Source: Pseudomonadota bacterium (GTDB lineage: Bacteria > Pseudomonadota > Alphaproteobacteria > Azospirillales > Azospirillaceae). Taken from it: a stretch of 63,345 bases of DNA. Position 1 is the stretch's first letter. Each line of letters starts with the position of its first letter. Below the pieces are notes generated by a model. That model did no database searches, was not told where the DNA came from, and saw only the letters and a list, made by a program, of their open reading frames with translations. Both the position numbers and the translations under genes were made by a program. Below are positions 20,950-29,507 of this stretch, one piece after another. The DNA is taken from the NCBI GenBank assembly GCA_023411035.1, contig JAEYPE010000152.1:1-63345 (forward strand). The letters run 5' to 3'.

Positions 20950-21135
20950 AAGTAACGGTGTGCATTCGCGTGAACAATCAATTGCCGGTTGCCTGCCTTC
21001 TTTGTTGTCCCAAGATTCTAATAGTGGAGGGGCGAAGGAAATATGATATATCCATCGGTGGTAAGGGGGCCGCTCTTGTTCGCAGGCATGGCTTCCCGAA
21101 GCGGGACCGTGTGCAGTATTCCATGGGGGATCAAG

Positions 21136-21339
21136 ATGATGGACGAACGGCGCGACATGGCTCTGGCCATCAAGTCCTGCCTCGACAGCCTTATGGACGA
21201 CGCGACGAAGTGCGATCTGGACGATCTGGCGCGCTTCATCAGCCTGGCCGCGATGGCGGCGGAGGAAGCGGCCATGGCCTTCGATCCGAAGGCGGCGCAG
21301 TTGAAGGCCCTGATGTCCGGAGGCGCCGGCCATTGCTGA
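21136..21339 (+). CDS. Small hypothetical protein (67 aa)
   Basis: MMDERRDMALAIKSCLDSLM begins a 67-residue, Met-, Ala- and Asp-rich, probably all-helical protein with two cysteines (CLDSL, TKCDLDD) and a C-terminal GHC. I do not recognise a family. The start at 21136 is preceded by GGGGA; the frame opens further upstream at 21043. It is followed by a strong terminator at 21391, which supports its being a real transcript. A CtrA box lies upstream. Confidence 0.6.
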   Translation: MMDERRDMALAIKSCLDSLMDDATKCDLDDLARFISLAAMAAEEAAMAFDPKAAQLKALMSGGAGHC

Positions 21340-21390
21340 TGGCCTGAACCGGCGCGGGAACGCCGGAAGGGAAGGCTCGCCGGAAATGAA

Positions 21391-21416
21391 AAAGCCGCCC
21401 TCGGAAGGGCGGCTTT
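21391..21416. terminator. Bidirectional rho-independent terminator
   Basis: AAAGCCGCCC and GGGCGGCTTT pair perfectly around TCGGAA. A-rich and T-rich flanks allow it to end both the small gene on the plus strand and the 163-residue gene converging from the minus strand. Confidence 0.85.
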
Positions 21417-21444
21417 CTTGTGCAAGGACGCTTCCCGAAACGCT

Positions 21445-21936
21445 CTACAGGATCTCCGCCGCGCGGATGGCCCCATCGAGAAGGGCCAGCGTGCCGGCGC
21501 AGGACTCGTCCCCGTCCATGACCATGGGCAGGCGGTAACTGAACATGGCGACCGCCGCTTTTCCGGCCCGCTCCGTCCCGACCAGCCACAGGTAATGGGC
21601 GTCGGTCCGGCCATCCTCCTCCGTCATCATCACCGCCTGCGCCAGCACGCCGTCGTCGCCCCAGGGCTCCACGGTGCGGTCGCTCGCCCGCTGGTCGTCG
21701 GGCCGCACGAATCGCAGCGCCATCTCACGCAGCACCGCCACGACTCCGTCCGGCCCCTCCTTCGGCGCCACCCGGTCGGTGACCAGCCGCAGCACGCCGC
21801 CCGCCGGGGCCGGCGGATGGAAGGCCGCAACGGAATGGCCCTCATGCTCTTCCACATCGGCGCGCCAGCCGTCCGGCAGCCGGAACCGCACCAGCCCGTC
21901 CCATTCCACACTGTGACCAACCCGTCCGCCCGTCAC
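21445..21936 (-). CDS. Hypothetical protein (163 aa)
   Basis: A 163-residue soluble protein without signal peptide or membrane segment. It begins MTGGRVGHSVEWDGLVRFRL and has a strand-rich pattern (WRADVEEHEG, GGVLRLVTDRV, AHYLWLVGTE) reminiscent of small lipid- or effector-binding folds, but I recognise no named family. It is monocistronic: a convergent terminator lies downstream and the next gene diverges. Real by codon pattern and context; function unknown. Confidence 0.7.
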   Translation of the reverse strand: MTGGRVGHSVEWDGLVRFRLPDGWRADVEEHEGHSVAAFHPPAPAGGVLRLVTDRVAPKEGPDGVVAVLREMALRFVRPDDQRASDRTVEPWGDDGVLAQAVMMTEEDGRTDAHYLWLVGTERAGKAAVAMFSYRLPMVMDGDESCAGTLALLDGAIRAAEIL

Positions 21937-22029
21937 GGCATCCTCCCCTTGTCCTGTGCCGGCACTTTAGGCCGAAGCGTTTGCGAATCCAGCCTTGATC
22001 GCGGTCCGCCGAGCCACCATGGTCCGGCG

Positions 22030-22911
22030 ATGATCGTTTCCGCCAGCTACAAGACGGATATCCCCGCCTTCTACGGGCGCTGGTTCCTGAACCGGCTGGA
22101 GGCGGGATACTGCCGCATGGTCAACCCCTACGGCGGCCAGACCTACCGCGTCGGCCTGACCCGTGAAGAGGTGGACGGCTTCGTCTTCTGGACCAAGAAT
22201 CCCGGCCCCTTCCTGCCGGCGCTGGAAGAGGTGTCCGGGCGCGGCTTTCCGTTTGTGGTCCAATACAGCATCACCGGCCTGCCGGGCACGCTGGAACGCT
22301 CCGTCCCCGACGCGGAGCGCGCCGTCGGGCATATGGCCCGGCTGCGCGACCGCTGGGGGCCGCGCGCCGCGGTGTGGCGCTACGACCCCATCGTGACGGC
22401 GGACGCCACGCCGCCCTCCTGGCACCGCGAAACCTTCGCCCGGCTGGCGGGCCGGATGCGCGGCCTGACCGACGAGGCGGTGGTGTCCTTCCTCCAGCCC
22501 TACCGCAAGACGGCGCGCAACCTGGACGCCGCCGGCCTGCCCTGGCGCGATCCGGAGCCCGAGGAGAAGCGCGCCCTGCTGGCCGATCTGGCCGGCATCG
22601 CCGCGGAGCATGGCATGGCGCTGACGCTCTGCACCCAGCCGGATCTGGCCGGCGTTCCCGGCACGGCGCCGGCCCGCTGCGTGGACGCACAGCGGCTGTC
22701 CGACACCGCCGGACGGCCCATCGGGGCGAAGGAGAAGGGCAACCGCCCCGGCTGCCTCTGCGCGGAAAGCCGCGACATCGGGGATTACGACACCTGCCCC
22801 CACGGCTGCGTCTACTGCTACGCCGTCGCCAACCGCGCCACGGCGCAGCGGCGCTTCGCCGCGCACGATCCGGAGGGGGAGTTCCTGTTTGCGCGGGAGC
22901 GGGCGGGGTAA
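22030..22911 (+). CDS. DUF1848 family protein with C-terminal Cys cluster
   Basis: A 293-residue DUF1848 protein. The N-terminus MIVSASYKTDIPAFYGRWF and the motif FWTKNPGPF are characteristic, and the C-terminal half ends in a cysteine cluster (CLCAESRDIGDYDTCPHGC, then VYCYA) that could hold an iron-sulphur cluster, resembling radical-SAM CxYCYA motifs. No biochemical function is established. The start at 22030 is the first ATG that gives the family N-terminus; a longer frame upstream lacks similarity. It converges on the cheY-like gene. Confidence 0.88.
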   Translation: MIVSASYKTDIPAFYGRWFLNRLEAGYCRMVNPYGGQTYRVGLTREEVDGFVFWTKNPGPFLPALEEVSGRGFPFVVQYSITGLPGTLERSVPDAERAVGHMARLRDRWGPRAAVWRYDPIVTADATPPSWHRETFARLAGRMRGLTDEAVVSFLQPYRKTARNLDAAGLPWRDPEPEEKRALLADLAGIAAEHGMALTLCTQPDLAGVPGTAPARCVDAQRLSDTAGRPIGAKEKGNRPGCLCAESRDIGDYDTCPHGCVYCYAVANRATAQRRFAAHDPEGEFLFARERAG

Positions 22912-22944
22912 GGCCCCCGGCCCGCCGTCTCGGCGCCTTCCCGG

Positions 22945-23310
22945 TTACGGGCAGACCTTCTTCACGGTCTCGACCAGCTTGTCCGGGTTGAAGGGCTTCA
23001 CAAGCCAGCCGGTGGCGCCGGCCTCGCGGCCCGCGGTCTTCTTGGCGGGGTCGGCCTCGGTGGTCAGCAGCAGGACGGGGGTCGCGCGGTTCAAAGCGCT
23101 GCCGCGGATCGCGCGGGTCAGGGCCAGACCGTCCATGCCCGGCATGTTCAGGTCGGTGATGATGCAGTCGAACTTCTGCCGGTTGACCTGTGCCAGACCG
23201 GCGGCGCCGTCCGCCGCTTCGGTAACGGCATAGCCGGCCTTCTGCAGCGTGAAGCCGACCATGTCGCGGATGGTCTTGGAGTCGTCGACGGTCAGAATGC
23301 TCTTGGGCAC
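22945..23310 (-). CDS. Single-domain response regulator, CheY-like
   Basis: A 121-residue receiver domain only. The acidic pair is in LTVDDSKTIRD, the phosphoacceptor Asp in CIITDLNMPGMDG, the Thr switch in VLLLTTEADP and the Lys in LVKPFNPDK. It resembles CheY proteins of chemotaxis clusters but no chemotaxis gene lies nearby, so its kinase and output are unknown. The poly-C/poly-G tract at 23458-23471 lies about 150 bp upstream. Confidence 0.93.
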   Translation of the reverse strand: MPKSILTVDDSKTIRDMVGFTLQKAGYAVTEAADGAAGLAQVNRQKFDCIITDLNMPGMDGLALTRAIRGSALNRATPVLLLTTEADPAKKTAGREAGATGWLVKPFNPDKLVETVKKVCP

Positions 23311-23457
23311 GGGTCCGGTTCCCTGAATGAGCGGCGGCCTGGAGCAGGCGGTTCATTGTGCGCCGCGATAATCCCCAATGCGAATAGGGGAACAGGCCGC
23401 CCGGCGCAAGCCCTTCGATGGCTTAGGATCAACGGAACGGCGGGGGGGCCCCGGCCG

Positions 23458-23471
23458 CCCCCCCCCCCCCC
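23458..23471. repeat. 14-base poly-C tract between grpE and the cheY-like gene
   Basis: Fourteen consecutive C residues, preceded by seven G and CCCC, form a long homopolymer that is rare even in GC-rich genomes. It is intergenic: downstream of the grpE stop and upstream of the cheY-like gene on the minus strand, where it reads as G14. Confidence 0.9.
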
Positions 23472-23519
23472 GCCGCGCCGCCGCCGCAAGACGTGCCGCC
23501 TGACGGTCAGGCCGAGCGG

Positions 23520-24116
23520 TCAGGCCTTCGTATCGACGTGCTGGCCGCCCATTTCGTGAGGGCCGGCCTTGGCGACGCCGACCATGGCCTCGCGCAGCAG
23601 GCGGCCATGGATGGTGTAGCCGGGCTGGAGCACCTGCACGACGGTGCCCGCGGGCTTGCCGGTGTTCTCGATCTCGAACATCACCTGATGGAAGTTCGGG
23701 TCGAACAGCTCGCCGGTCGGGTCGATCTTCTTGATGCCGGCGCGGTCGAAGGCGGCGAAAAGCTGGCGCTCCGTCGCCTCCACGCCGACGGCGAGGCCCT
23801 TCAGCATCTCGTCGTTCTCGCGGCCCTCCGCCGGGACGGCCTCCAGCGCGCGGCGCAGGTTGTCGGCCACGGTCACCAGTTCCTTGGCGAAGCTGGACAC
23901 GGCGAACTTGCTGGCGTCCTCGCGGTCGCGCTGGGCGCGGCGGCGGGTGTTCTCCACCTCCGCCATCTGGCGCAGAAGCTGGTCCTTCAGGCTGGCGACC
24001 TCGGCCTCAAGCTGGGCCACGCGCTCTCCGGCACCGGCGGCATCCGTGGCCTTGTCCTGGACGGCTTCGGTCTGTTCCACCTCGGCTTCGGCGGGCTTGT
24101 TCTGCTCTTCGCTCAT
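23520..24116 (-). CDS. grpE: Nucleotide exchange factor GrpE
   Basis: A 198-residue GrpE: acidic N-terminal tail (about 1-35), long coiled coil (RVAQLEAEVASLKDQLLRQM), and the beta-wing head with LFDPNFHQVMFEIEN and the signature VVQVLQPGYTIHGRLLREAMV. It releases ADP from DnaK. It follows hrcA by 69 bp on the same strand and is probably driven by the promoter at 25278-25306. Confidence 0.96.
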   Translation of the reverse strand: MSEEQNKPAEAEVEQTEAVQDKATDAAGAGERVAQLEAEVASLKDQLLRQMAEVENTRRRAQRDREDASKFAVSSFAKELVTVADNLRRALEAVPAEGRENDEMLKGLAVGVEATERQLFAAFDRAGIKKIDPTGELFDPNFHQVMFEIENTGKPAGTVVQVLQPGYTIHGRLLREAMVGVAKAGPHEMGGQHVDTKA

Positions 24117-24185
24117 GGCTCTCTCGTTGTCGTCTCGTGTGTCGTCTGACAGGGTCTGATGGGTCGAAGCGTTGGCAAGCCGTCA

Positions 24186-25226
24186 TCACCCGACAAGGCG
24201 GCTGATGACCTTGGCTGTATAATCCACAAGCGGGATGATGCGGGCATAATTGATGCGGGTCGGGCCGATCACCCCGATCGCGCCGATCACCTGCTCGCGG
24301 CTGTTCTGGAACGGCGAGATGATCAGCGAACAGCCGGAATGGCCGAACAGCACATTCTCCGCCCCGATGAATATCTGCACCCCGTCGCCTTTCCCGGTGG
24401 CGTCCAGCAGGCGCAGCATGGTCTCCTTGGTCTCCAGCGCCTCGAACAGGGCGCGCACGCGCTCCAGGTCCGACAGGGCGGTGACGTCCTCCAGCAGCTT
24501 CGCCTGGCCGCGCACGATGAGCTGGCCGCTGTTCTGCCCGCTGCTGCCCGCCCAGGTGGCGAGGCCGGCGGCGACCACGCGCTGCGACAATTCGTCCAGC
24601 TCGGTCTTCTGCTCGTCGATCTCGCGCAGCACGGCCTGCCGCGCCTCGTCCAGCGTGCGGCCCACCAGCTTCGCGCTGAGGAAGTTCGACACCATCTGGA
24701 GCGTGGCGGCGGGCACGCCCACCGGCACCTCGATGACGCGGTTCTCGACCAGCCCATCCTCGTTGACCAGCACGACCAGCGCGCGGCCCGGAGCCAGCGA
24801 GACGAATTCGATGTGTTTCAGGGGCCGGTCGGTCTTCGGCGCCACCACCAGCCCGGCGCAGTGCGACAGGCCCGACAGCATGGTGGAGGCTTCGCCCAAC
24901 ACGTCCTGCAACGACCGCCCGGAGGAGGCGCATTTGGCCTCGATGGAGCCGCGCTCGTCCTCGCTCAGGCTGCCGATCTCCAGAAGGCCGTTGACGAACA
25001 GGCGCAGCCCCGCCTCCGTCGGGATGCGGCCAGCCGAGGTGTGGGGGGCGTAGAGCAGCCCCTGCTCCTCCAGGTCGGCCATGACGTTGCGGATGGTCGC
25101 GGGGGACAGGGCCATGCCGAGCCTCCGCGAAATCGTGCGTGAGCCCACCGGCTCGCCGGTCGCCACATAGGCATCGACGATCAGCCGGAAGATCTCGCGG
25201 GACCGTTGGTTCAGCTCGGTGATCAT
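24186..25226 (-). CDS. hrcA: Heat-inducible transcription repressor HrcA
   Basis: A 346-residue HrcA with an N-terminal winged helix (LNQRSREIFRLIVDAYVATG and GSRTISRRL), the GAF-like central domain and the inserted dimerisation region. HrcA represses genes carrying the CIRCE element TTAGCACTC-N9-GAGTGCTAA, in this class mainly groESL; its activity depends on GroEL. I found no CIRCE in this window, so dnaK and hrcA here are not HrcA targets by that criterion. hrcA-grpE forms an operon diverging from rph. Confidence 0.96.
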   Translation of the reverse strand: MITELNQRSREIFRLIVDAYVATGEPVGSRTISRRLGMALSPATIRNVMADLEEQGLLYAPHTSAGRIPTEAGLRLFVNGLLEIGSLSEDERGSIEAKCASSGRSLQDVLGEASTMLSGLSHCAGLVVAPKTDRPLKHIEFVSLAPGRALVVLVNEDGLVENRVIEVPVGVPAATLQMVSNFLSAKLVGRTLDEARQAVLREIDEQKTELDELSQRVVAAGLATWAGSSGQNSGQLIVRGQAKLLEDVTALSDLERVRALFEALETKETMLRLLDATGKGDGVQIFIGAENVLFGHSGCSLIISPFQNSREQVIGAIGVIGPTRINYARIIPLVDYTAKVISRLVG

Positions 25227-25277
25227 GGCGGGGCGGGAACCGGGCGAGAGGGTTGGGTTGCGGATGCGGCGTCCCGA

Positions 25278-25306
25278 ATTTAGGCAGGTGTTCCCGCCGA
25301 ATCAAC
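25278..25306 (-). promoter_or_regulatory. Sigma-32-type promoter of hrcA-grpE
   Basis: On the minus strand GTTG (25303-25306), an 18-bp spacer and CCTAAAT (25278-25284) repeat the dnaK promoter layout, sharing ACCTGCCTA at the same place. Transcription would begin about 45 bp before the hrcA start codon. Confidence 0.6.
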
Positions 25307-25391
25307 GTGCGCCCCGGTTGCGCGCTGGACGGCGGGGGTATCGGGCGCTAGCTTGCCCGCCGTTTTTCAACAGACTTGCGGATGATGCCCG

Positions 25392-26111
<720 letters not shown>

Positions 26112-26116
26112 AGGCG

Positions 26117-26188
26117 TTGCCCCCTCCCGCCCGCTTCGCGGGCACCCTCCCTCCCCTGCGAAGCGGGGGAGGGTCGGGGTGGGGGCAA
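26117..26188. repeat. REP-like 72-bp palindromic element between rph and rdgB
   Basis: An outer pair TTGCCCCC/GGGGGCAA encloses two hairpins, GCCCGC-TTC-GCGGGC and CTCCCC/GGGGAG, making a three-way junction. The composition (runs of C and G around CTTCGC/GCGAAG) is typical of dispersed intergenic repeats. It ends 24 bp before the rdgB start. Confidence 0.75.
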
Positions 26189-26212
26189 AGGTTTGTGAGA
26201 AAAGGAACCCCC

Positions 26213-26815
26213 ATGACCACCCTCCCCCGCCGCTTCACCGGTGGCACTCTGGTGATCGCCAGCCACAACAAGGGCAAGGTCCGCGAGATCGCGGAGCTGC
26301 TCGGCCCATACGCCGCCACCTTCGTATCCGCCGGCGAGCTTGGCCTGCCGGAGCCGGAGGAGACGGGCACGAGTTTCGTTGCGAATGCGGAACTGAAGGC
26401 TCTGGCCGCGGCCAAGGCGGGTCATGTGGCGCTGGCCGACGACAGCGGGCTGGTGGTTCCGGCGCTGAACGGCGATCCCGGCATCTATTCCGCCCGCTGG
26501 GCCGGTCCCGCCAAGGACTTCCAGATGGCCATGCGCAGGGTGGAGGATGGCCTCGCCGGGCAATCCGACCGCAGCGCCTGGTTCGTCTGCGCCCTGTCGC
26601 TCGCCTGGCCGGACGGCCATGTCGAGACGGTGGAGGGCCGTTGTACCGGCACCCTGGTCTGGCCGCCGCGCGGCGAGCATGGTTTCGGTTACGATCCGAT
26701 CTTTCAGCCGGACGGCCACGGCATCACATTCGGCGAGATGGACCCGGCCAGGAAGCATGAGATGAGCCACCGGGCCGACGCCTTCCGCCAACTTGTGGAG
26801 CGATGCTTCAAATGA
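26213..26815 (+). CDS. rdgB: RdgB/HAM1 non-canonical purine NTP pyrophosphatase
   Basis: A 200-residue house-cleaning enzyme that hydrolyses dITP, ITP and XTP to monophosphates. Motifs: the N-terminal SHNKGKVREI, metal-binding ADDSGLVVPALNGDPGIYSAR, and the C-terminal GFGYDPIFQPDG followed by KHEMSHRADAF. The start at 26213 has AAAGGAA. The gene lies in a larger open frame that begins inside rph; that extension is not real. The 3' end overlaps hemW. Confidence 0.95.
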   Translation: MTTLPRRFTGGTLVIASHNKGKVREIAELLGPYAATFVSAGELGLPEPEETGTSFVANAELKALAAAKAGHVALADDSGLVVPALNGDPGIYSARWAGPAKDFQMAMRRVEDGLAGQSDRSAWFVCALSLAWPDGHVETVEGRCTGTLVWPPRGEHGFGYDPIFQPDGHGITFGEMDPARKHEMSHRADAFRQLVERCFK

Positions 26816-27969
26816 ACAGCGATCCCGGCTTCGGGATCTACATCCACTGGCCCTTCTGCAAGTCGAAGTGCCCGTACTGCGACTTCAACAGCCATGTCCG
26901 CGACCGGATCGAGCACGACCGCTGGCGCGCAGCGCTGTTACGGGAGCTTGATCATTACGCTGACGCAACATCTGGACGCCGGGTCACCTCGGTCTTCTTC
27001 GGCGGCGGCACGCCGTCGCTGATGGAACCGGCGACGGTCGGCGCGGTGCTGGAGCGCATCGCCGCCCGCTGGACCGTTGGTGACGATCTCGAAGTGTCTC
27101 TGGAGGCCAACCCGACCTCGGTCGAGGCGGACAAGTTCCGCGCCTTCCGCGCCGCCGGGGTCAACCGCCTGTCGATGGGCATCCAGGCGCTGGACGACGC
27201 CTCTCTGAAGTTCCTGGGCCGCCAGCACAACGCCGCGGAGGCGACCGGCGCCATCGAATTGGCCGCGAAGACCTTCGACCGTTTCAGTTTCGATCTGATC
27301 TACGCCCGCCCCGGCCAGTCCGTCGCGGCGTGGGAGGCGGAGCTGACCCGCGCGCTGGACTACGCGGTCGGCCATCTGTCGGTCTACCAGTTGACCATCG
27401 AGGAGGGCACGGCCTTCTTCCCTCTACACGCGCGGGGCGATCTGGTTCTTCCCGACGAGGATCTGGCCGGTGATCTCTACGAGGCGACGCAGAGCCTTCT
27501 CGACCGCGCCGGGCTGCCCGCCTACGAGATCTCCAACCACGCCCGCCCCGGCGAGGAGAGCCGCCACAACCTGACCTATTGGCGCTATGGCGATTACGTC
27601 GGGGTCGGCCCCGGCGCCCATGGCCGGCTGACGCTGGACGGCGAGAAGTTCGCCACCCGCGCCCACCGCGCCCCGGAAATCTGGCTGGAGCGGGTGGAGC
27701 GCGACGGCCACGGCGCCGCCACCCCCGAACCCGTCCCCCGCGAGGCCCGCGGCTCGGAATTGCTGATGATGGGGCTGCGGCTGCGCGAAGGCGTGGCCCG
27801 CGCCCGTCTGGTCGAGGAGATGGGCCGCGATCTGGATGGGCTGGTCGATGCCGCCGCGCTGGGCCGTCTGGTGACGGGCGGCTTCCTGGAGGTGGACGAC
27901 ACCGCGATCCGCGCGACCCATGAGGGGCGGCAACGGTTGAACGCCGTGTTGGCGGCCCTGCTGGCGTAG
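26812..27969 (+). CDS. hemW: Radical SAM heme chaperone HemW
   Basis: A 385-residue radical SAM protein with the CxxxCxxC cluster CKSKCPYC (Cys16, 20 and 23 from this start) and the HemW-type N-terminus FGIYIHWPFC. It lacks the residues of true coproporphyrinogen oxidase HemN and belongs to the group that carries heme to acceptor proteins. The start MNSDPG overlaps the rdgB stop by four bases (ATGA); an ATG at 26803 is an alternative. The C-terminal HemN_C domain (RGSELLMMGLRLREGV) is intact. Confidence 0.93.
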   Translation: MNSDPGFGIYIHWPFCKSKCPYCDFNSHVRDRIEHDRWRAALLRELDHYADATSGRRVTSVFFGGGTPSLMEPATVGAVLERIAARWTVGDDLEVSLEANPTSVEADKFRAFRAAGVNRLSMGIQALDDASLKFLGRQHNAAEATGAIELAAKTFDRFSFDLIYARPGQSVAAWEAELTRALDYAVGHLSVYQLTIEEGTAFFPLHARGDLVLPDEDLAGDLYEATQSLLDRAGLPAYEISNHARPGEESRHNLTYWRYGDYVGVGPGAHGRLTLDGEKFATRAHRAPEIWLERVERDGHGAATPEPVPREARGSELLMMGLRLREGVARARLVEEMGRDLDGLVDAAALGRLVTGGFLEVDDTAIRATHEGRQRLNAVLAALLA

Positions 27970-27982
27970 GGGAGAGGTGGGA

Positions 27983-28489
27983 ATGCGAATCAGTCTGGTG
28001 GTGGCCGCGGCGTGCAACGGGGTGATCGGACGCAACGGCACCCTGCCCTGGTCCCTGCCCGGCGACCTGAAGCGCTTCAAGGAACTGACCTTGGGCAAAC
28101 CCATTCTGATGGGCCGCCGCACTTGGGACTCCCTGCCCCGCAAGCCCCTGCCGGGCCGCGACAATCTGGTGGTCAGCCGCAGCGTCCCGGTGGGGGAACG
28201 GGACGGCGCGCGTTGGTTCACCGGCATCGGCGCGGCGCTGGACTGGTGCCGGGCGCAGGGTGCGGCGGAAGCCTGCGTGATCGGCGGCGCCGAACTGTTC
28301 CGCGAAACCCTGCCGCTGGCCGACGTCATCCACCTGACCCGCGTGGAGCGGGAGGTGGACGGCGACACGGTGATGCCGCCGCTGGGGCCGGAGTGGGTGG
28401 AGGCGGAGAGCGGCCCGCTCCTGACCGAGGATGGGCTGCCCTACCGGTATGTCGATCTCGTGCGGCGCACCATCCGCGCCGGGGTGTAA
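27983..28489 (+). CDS. folA: Dihydrofolate reductase
   Basis: A 168-residue DHFR. The substrate loop NGVIGRNGTLPWSLPGDLKRFK, the NADPH segment ILMGRRTWDSLPRKPLPGRDN, and IGGAELF are all present. It reduces dihydrofolate to tetrahydrofolate with NADPH. The ATG at 27983 is preceded by GGGGAGAGG; a GTG at 27977 overlaps that site. It is the last gene of the rph cluster, 13 bp after hemW, and converges with gshB. Confidence 0.94.
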   Translation: MRISLVVAAACNGVIGRNGTLPWSLPGDLKRFKELTLGKPILMGRRTWDSLPRKPLPGRDNLVVSRSVPVGERDGARWFTGIGAALDWCRAQGAAEACVIGGAELFRETLPLADVIHLTRVEREVDGDTVMPPLGPEWVEAESGPLLTEDGLPYRYVDLVRRTIRAGV

Positions 28490-28519
28490 TGCCCTCTCCC
28501 GGCGCGGAAGAGGGACTTC

Positions 28520-29476
28520 TCAGCCCCCCTTGTTCTCCCGGTGGCGCCGCTCGATGGCGTCCCACAGGGTGGCCTCCAGGGCGGAGCCGTCGAGACGGTT
28601 GATCTCCTGGATGCCGGTGGGCGAGGTCACGTTGATTTCGGTCAGGTAGTCGCCGATCACGTCGATGCCGACGAACACCAGACCCTTTTCGCGCAGGACC
28701 GGGCCGATGGCCTTGCAGATTTCCTGCTCGCGCGGGGTCAGCTCCGTCTTCCTGGCGCTGCCGCCGGCGTGGAAGTTGGCGCGGGCCTCGCCCTCCTGGG
28801 GCATGCGGCTGACGGCGCCGGCGGGTTCGCCGTCGATCAGGATGATGCGCTTGTCGCCCTGGCGGATTTCCGGCAGGTATTTCTGCACGATCACCGGCTC
28901 GCGGTAGAGCTGGGTGAAGAGTTCCAGCAGCGAACCCAGATTCTCGTCGTCCGGCTTCAGGTGGAAGACGCCGGCCCCGCCGTTGCCGAACAGCGGCTTG
29001 ACGATGATGTCCTTGTGCAGCGCCCGGAAATCCAGGATGGCCTGCTTGTCGGTGGTGATCAGCGTCGGCGGCATCAGGTCGGGGAAATGGGTGACGAACA
29101 GCTTCTCCGGCGCGTTGCGCACCTCCGCCGGGTCGTTCAGCACCAGCACCTTGGGCTGGATGTGCTCCAGCATGTGGGTGGCGGTGATGTAGGCCATGTC
29201 GAAGGGCGGGTCCTGGCGCATCAGCACCACGTCCATGGTGGACAGGTCCACGACCTGCGGCTCGCCCAGCGTGTAGTGGGCGCCCTTTTGGCGGACCACG
29301 GTCATCTCCCGCACGCGGGCGGTCAGGACGTTGCCGGTCAGGCTGAGGTCGCGCGGGTGGTAGTGGTAGAGCTTGTGCCCGCGCTTCTGCGCCTCCAGGG
29401 CCATCATGAAGCTCGAGTCGGTGTCGATGTTGATGGACTCGATGGGGTCCATCTGGAAGGCGACGGCAAGGCTCAT
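28520..29476 (-). CDS. gshB: Glutathione synthetase
   Basis: A 318-residue ATP-grasp enzyme that joins gamma-glutamylcysteine and glycine. Family marks: MDPIESINIDTDSSFMMALEAQ at the start, VLMRQDPPFDMAYI, the ATP-binding KPLFGNGGAGVF and the C-terminal DVIGDYLTEINVTSPTG metal site. It is the last gene of the rsmI-yraN-sirB1-gshB unit. Confidence 0.96.
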   Translation of the reverse strand: MSLAVAFQMDPIESINIDTDSSFMMALEAQKRGHKLYHYHPRDLSLTGNVLTARVREMTVVRQKGAHYTLGEPQVVDLSTMDVVLMRQDPPFDMAYITATHMLEHIQPKVLVLNDPAEVRNAPEKLFVTHFPDLMPPTLITTDKQAILDFRALHKDIIVKPLFGNGGAGVFHLKPDDENLGSLLELFTQLYREPVIVQKYLPEIRQGDKRIILIDGEPAGAVSRMPQEGEARANFHAGGSARKTELTPREQEICKAIGPVLREKGLVFVGIDVIGDYLTEINVTSPTGIQEINRLDGSALEATLWDAIERRHRENKGG

Positions 29477-29507
29477 CCTACGGATCTCCGAAACGGGCTT
29501 TCAGGGG

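Larger units (their letters stand above)
20586..21135. other. 550-bp intergenic region with heat-shock promoter and CtrA box
   Basis: The left half is the dnaK leader and promoter. The right half (about 20880-21030) is noticeably A+T-rich for this genome and contains the CtrA-type box at 20934. No convincing gene is present, although weak frames cross it. Confidence 0.7.

Noticed and set aside
25227..25391. CIRCE element upstream of hrcA
   Set aside because: No TTAGCACTC-N9-GAGTGCTAA or close variant was found there or upstream of dnaK.
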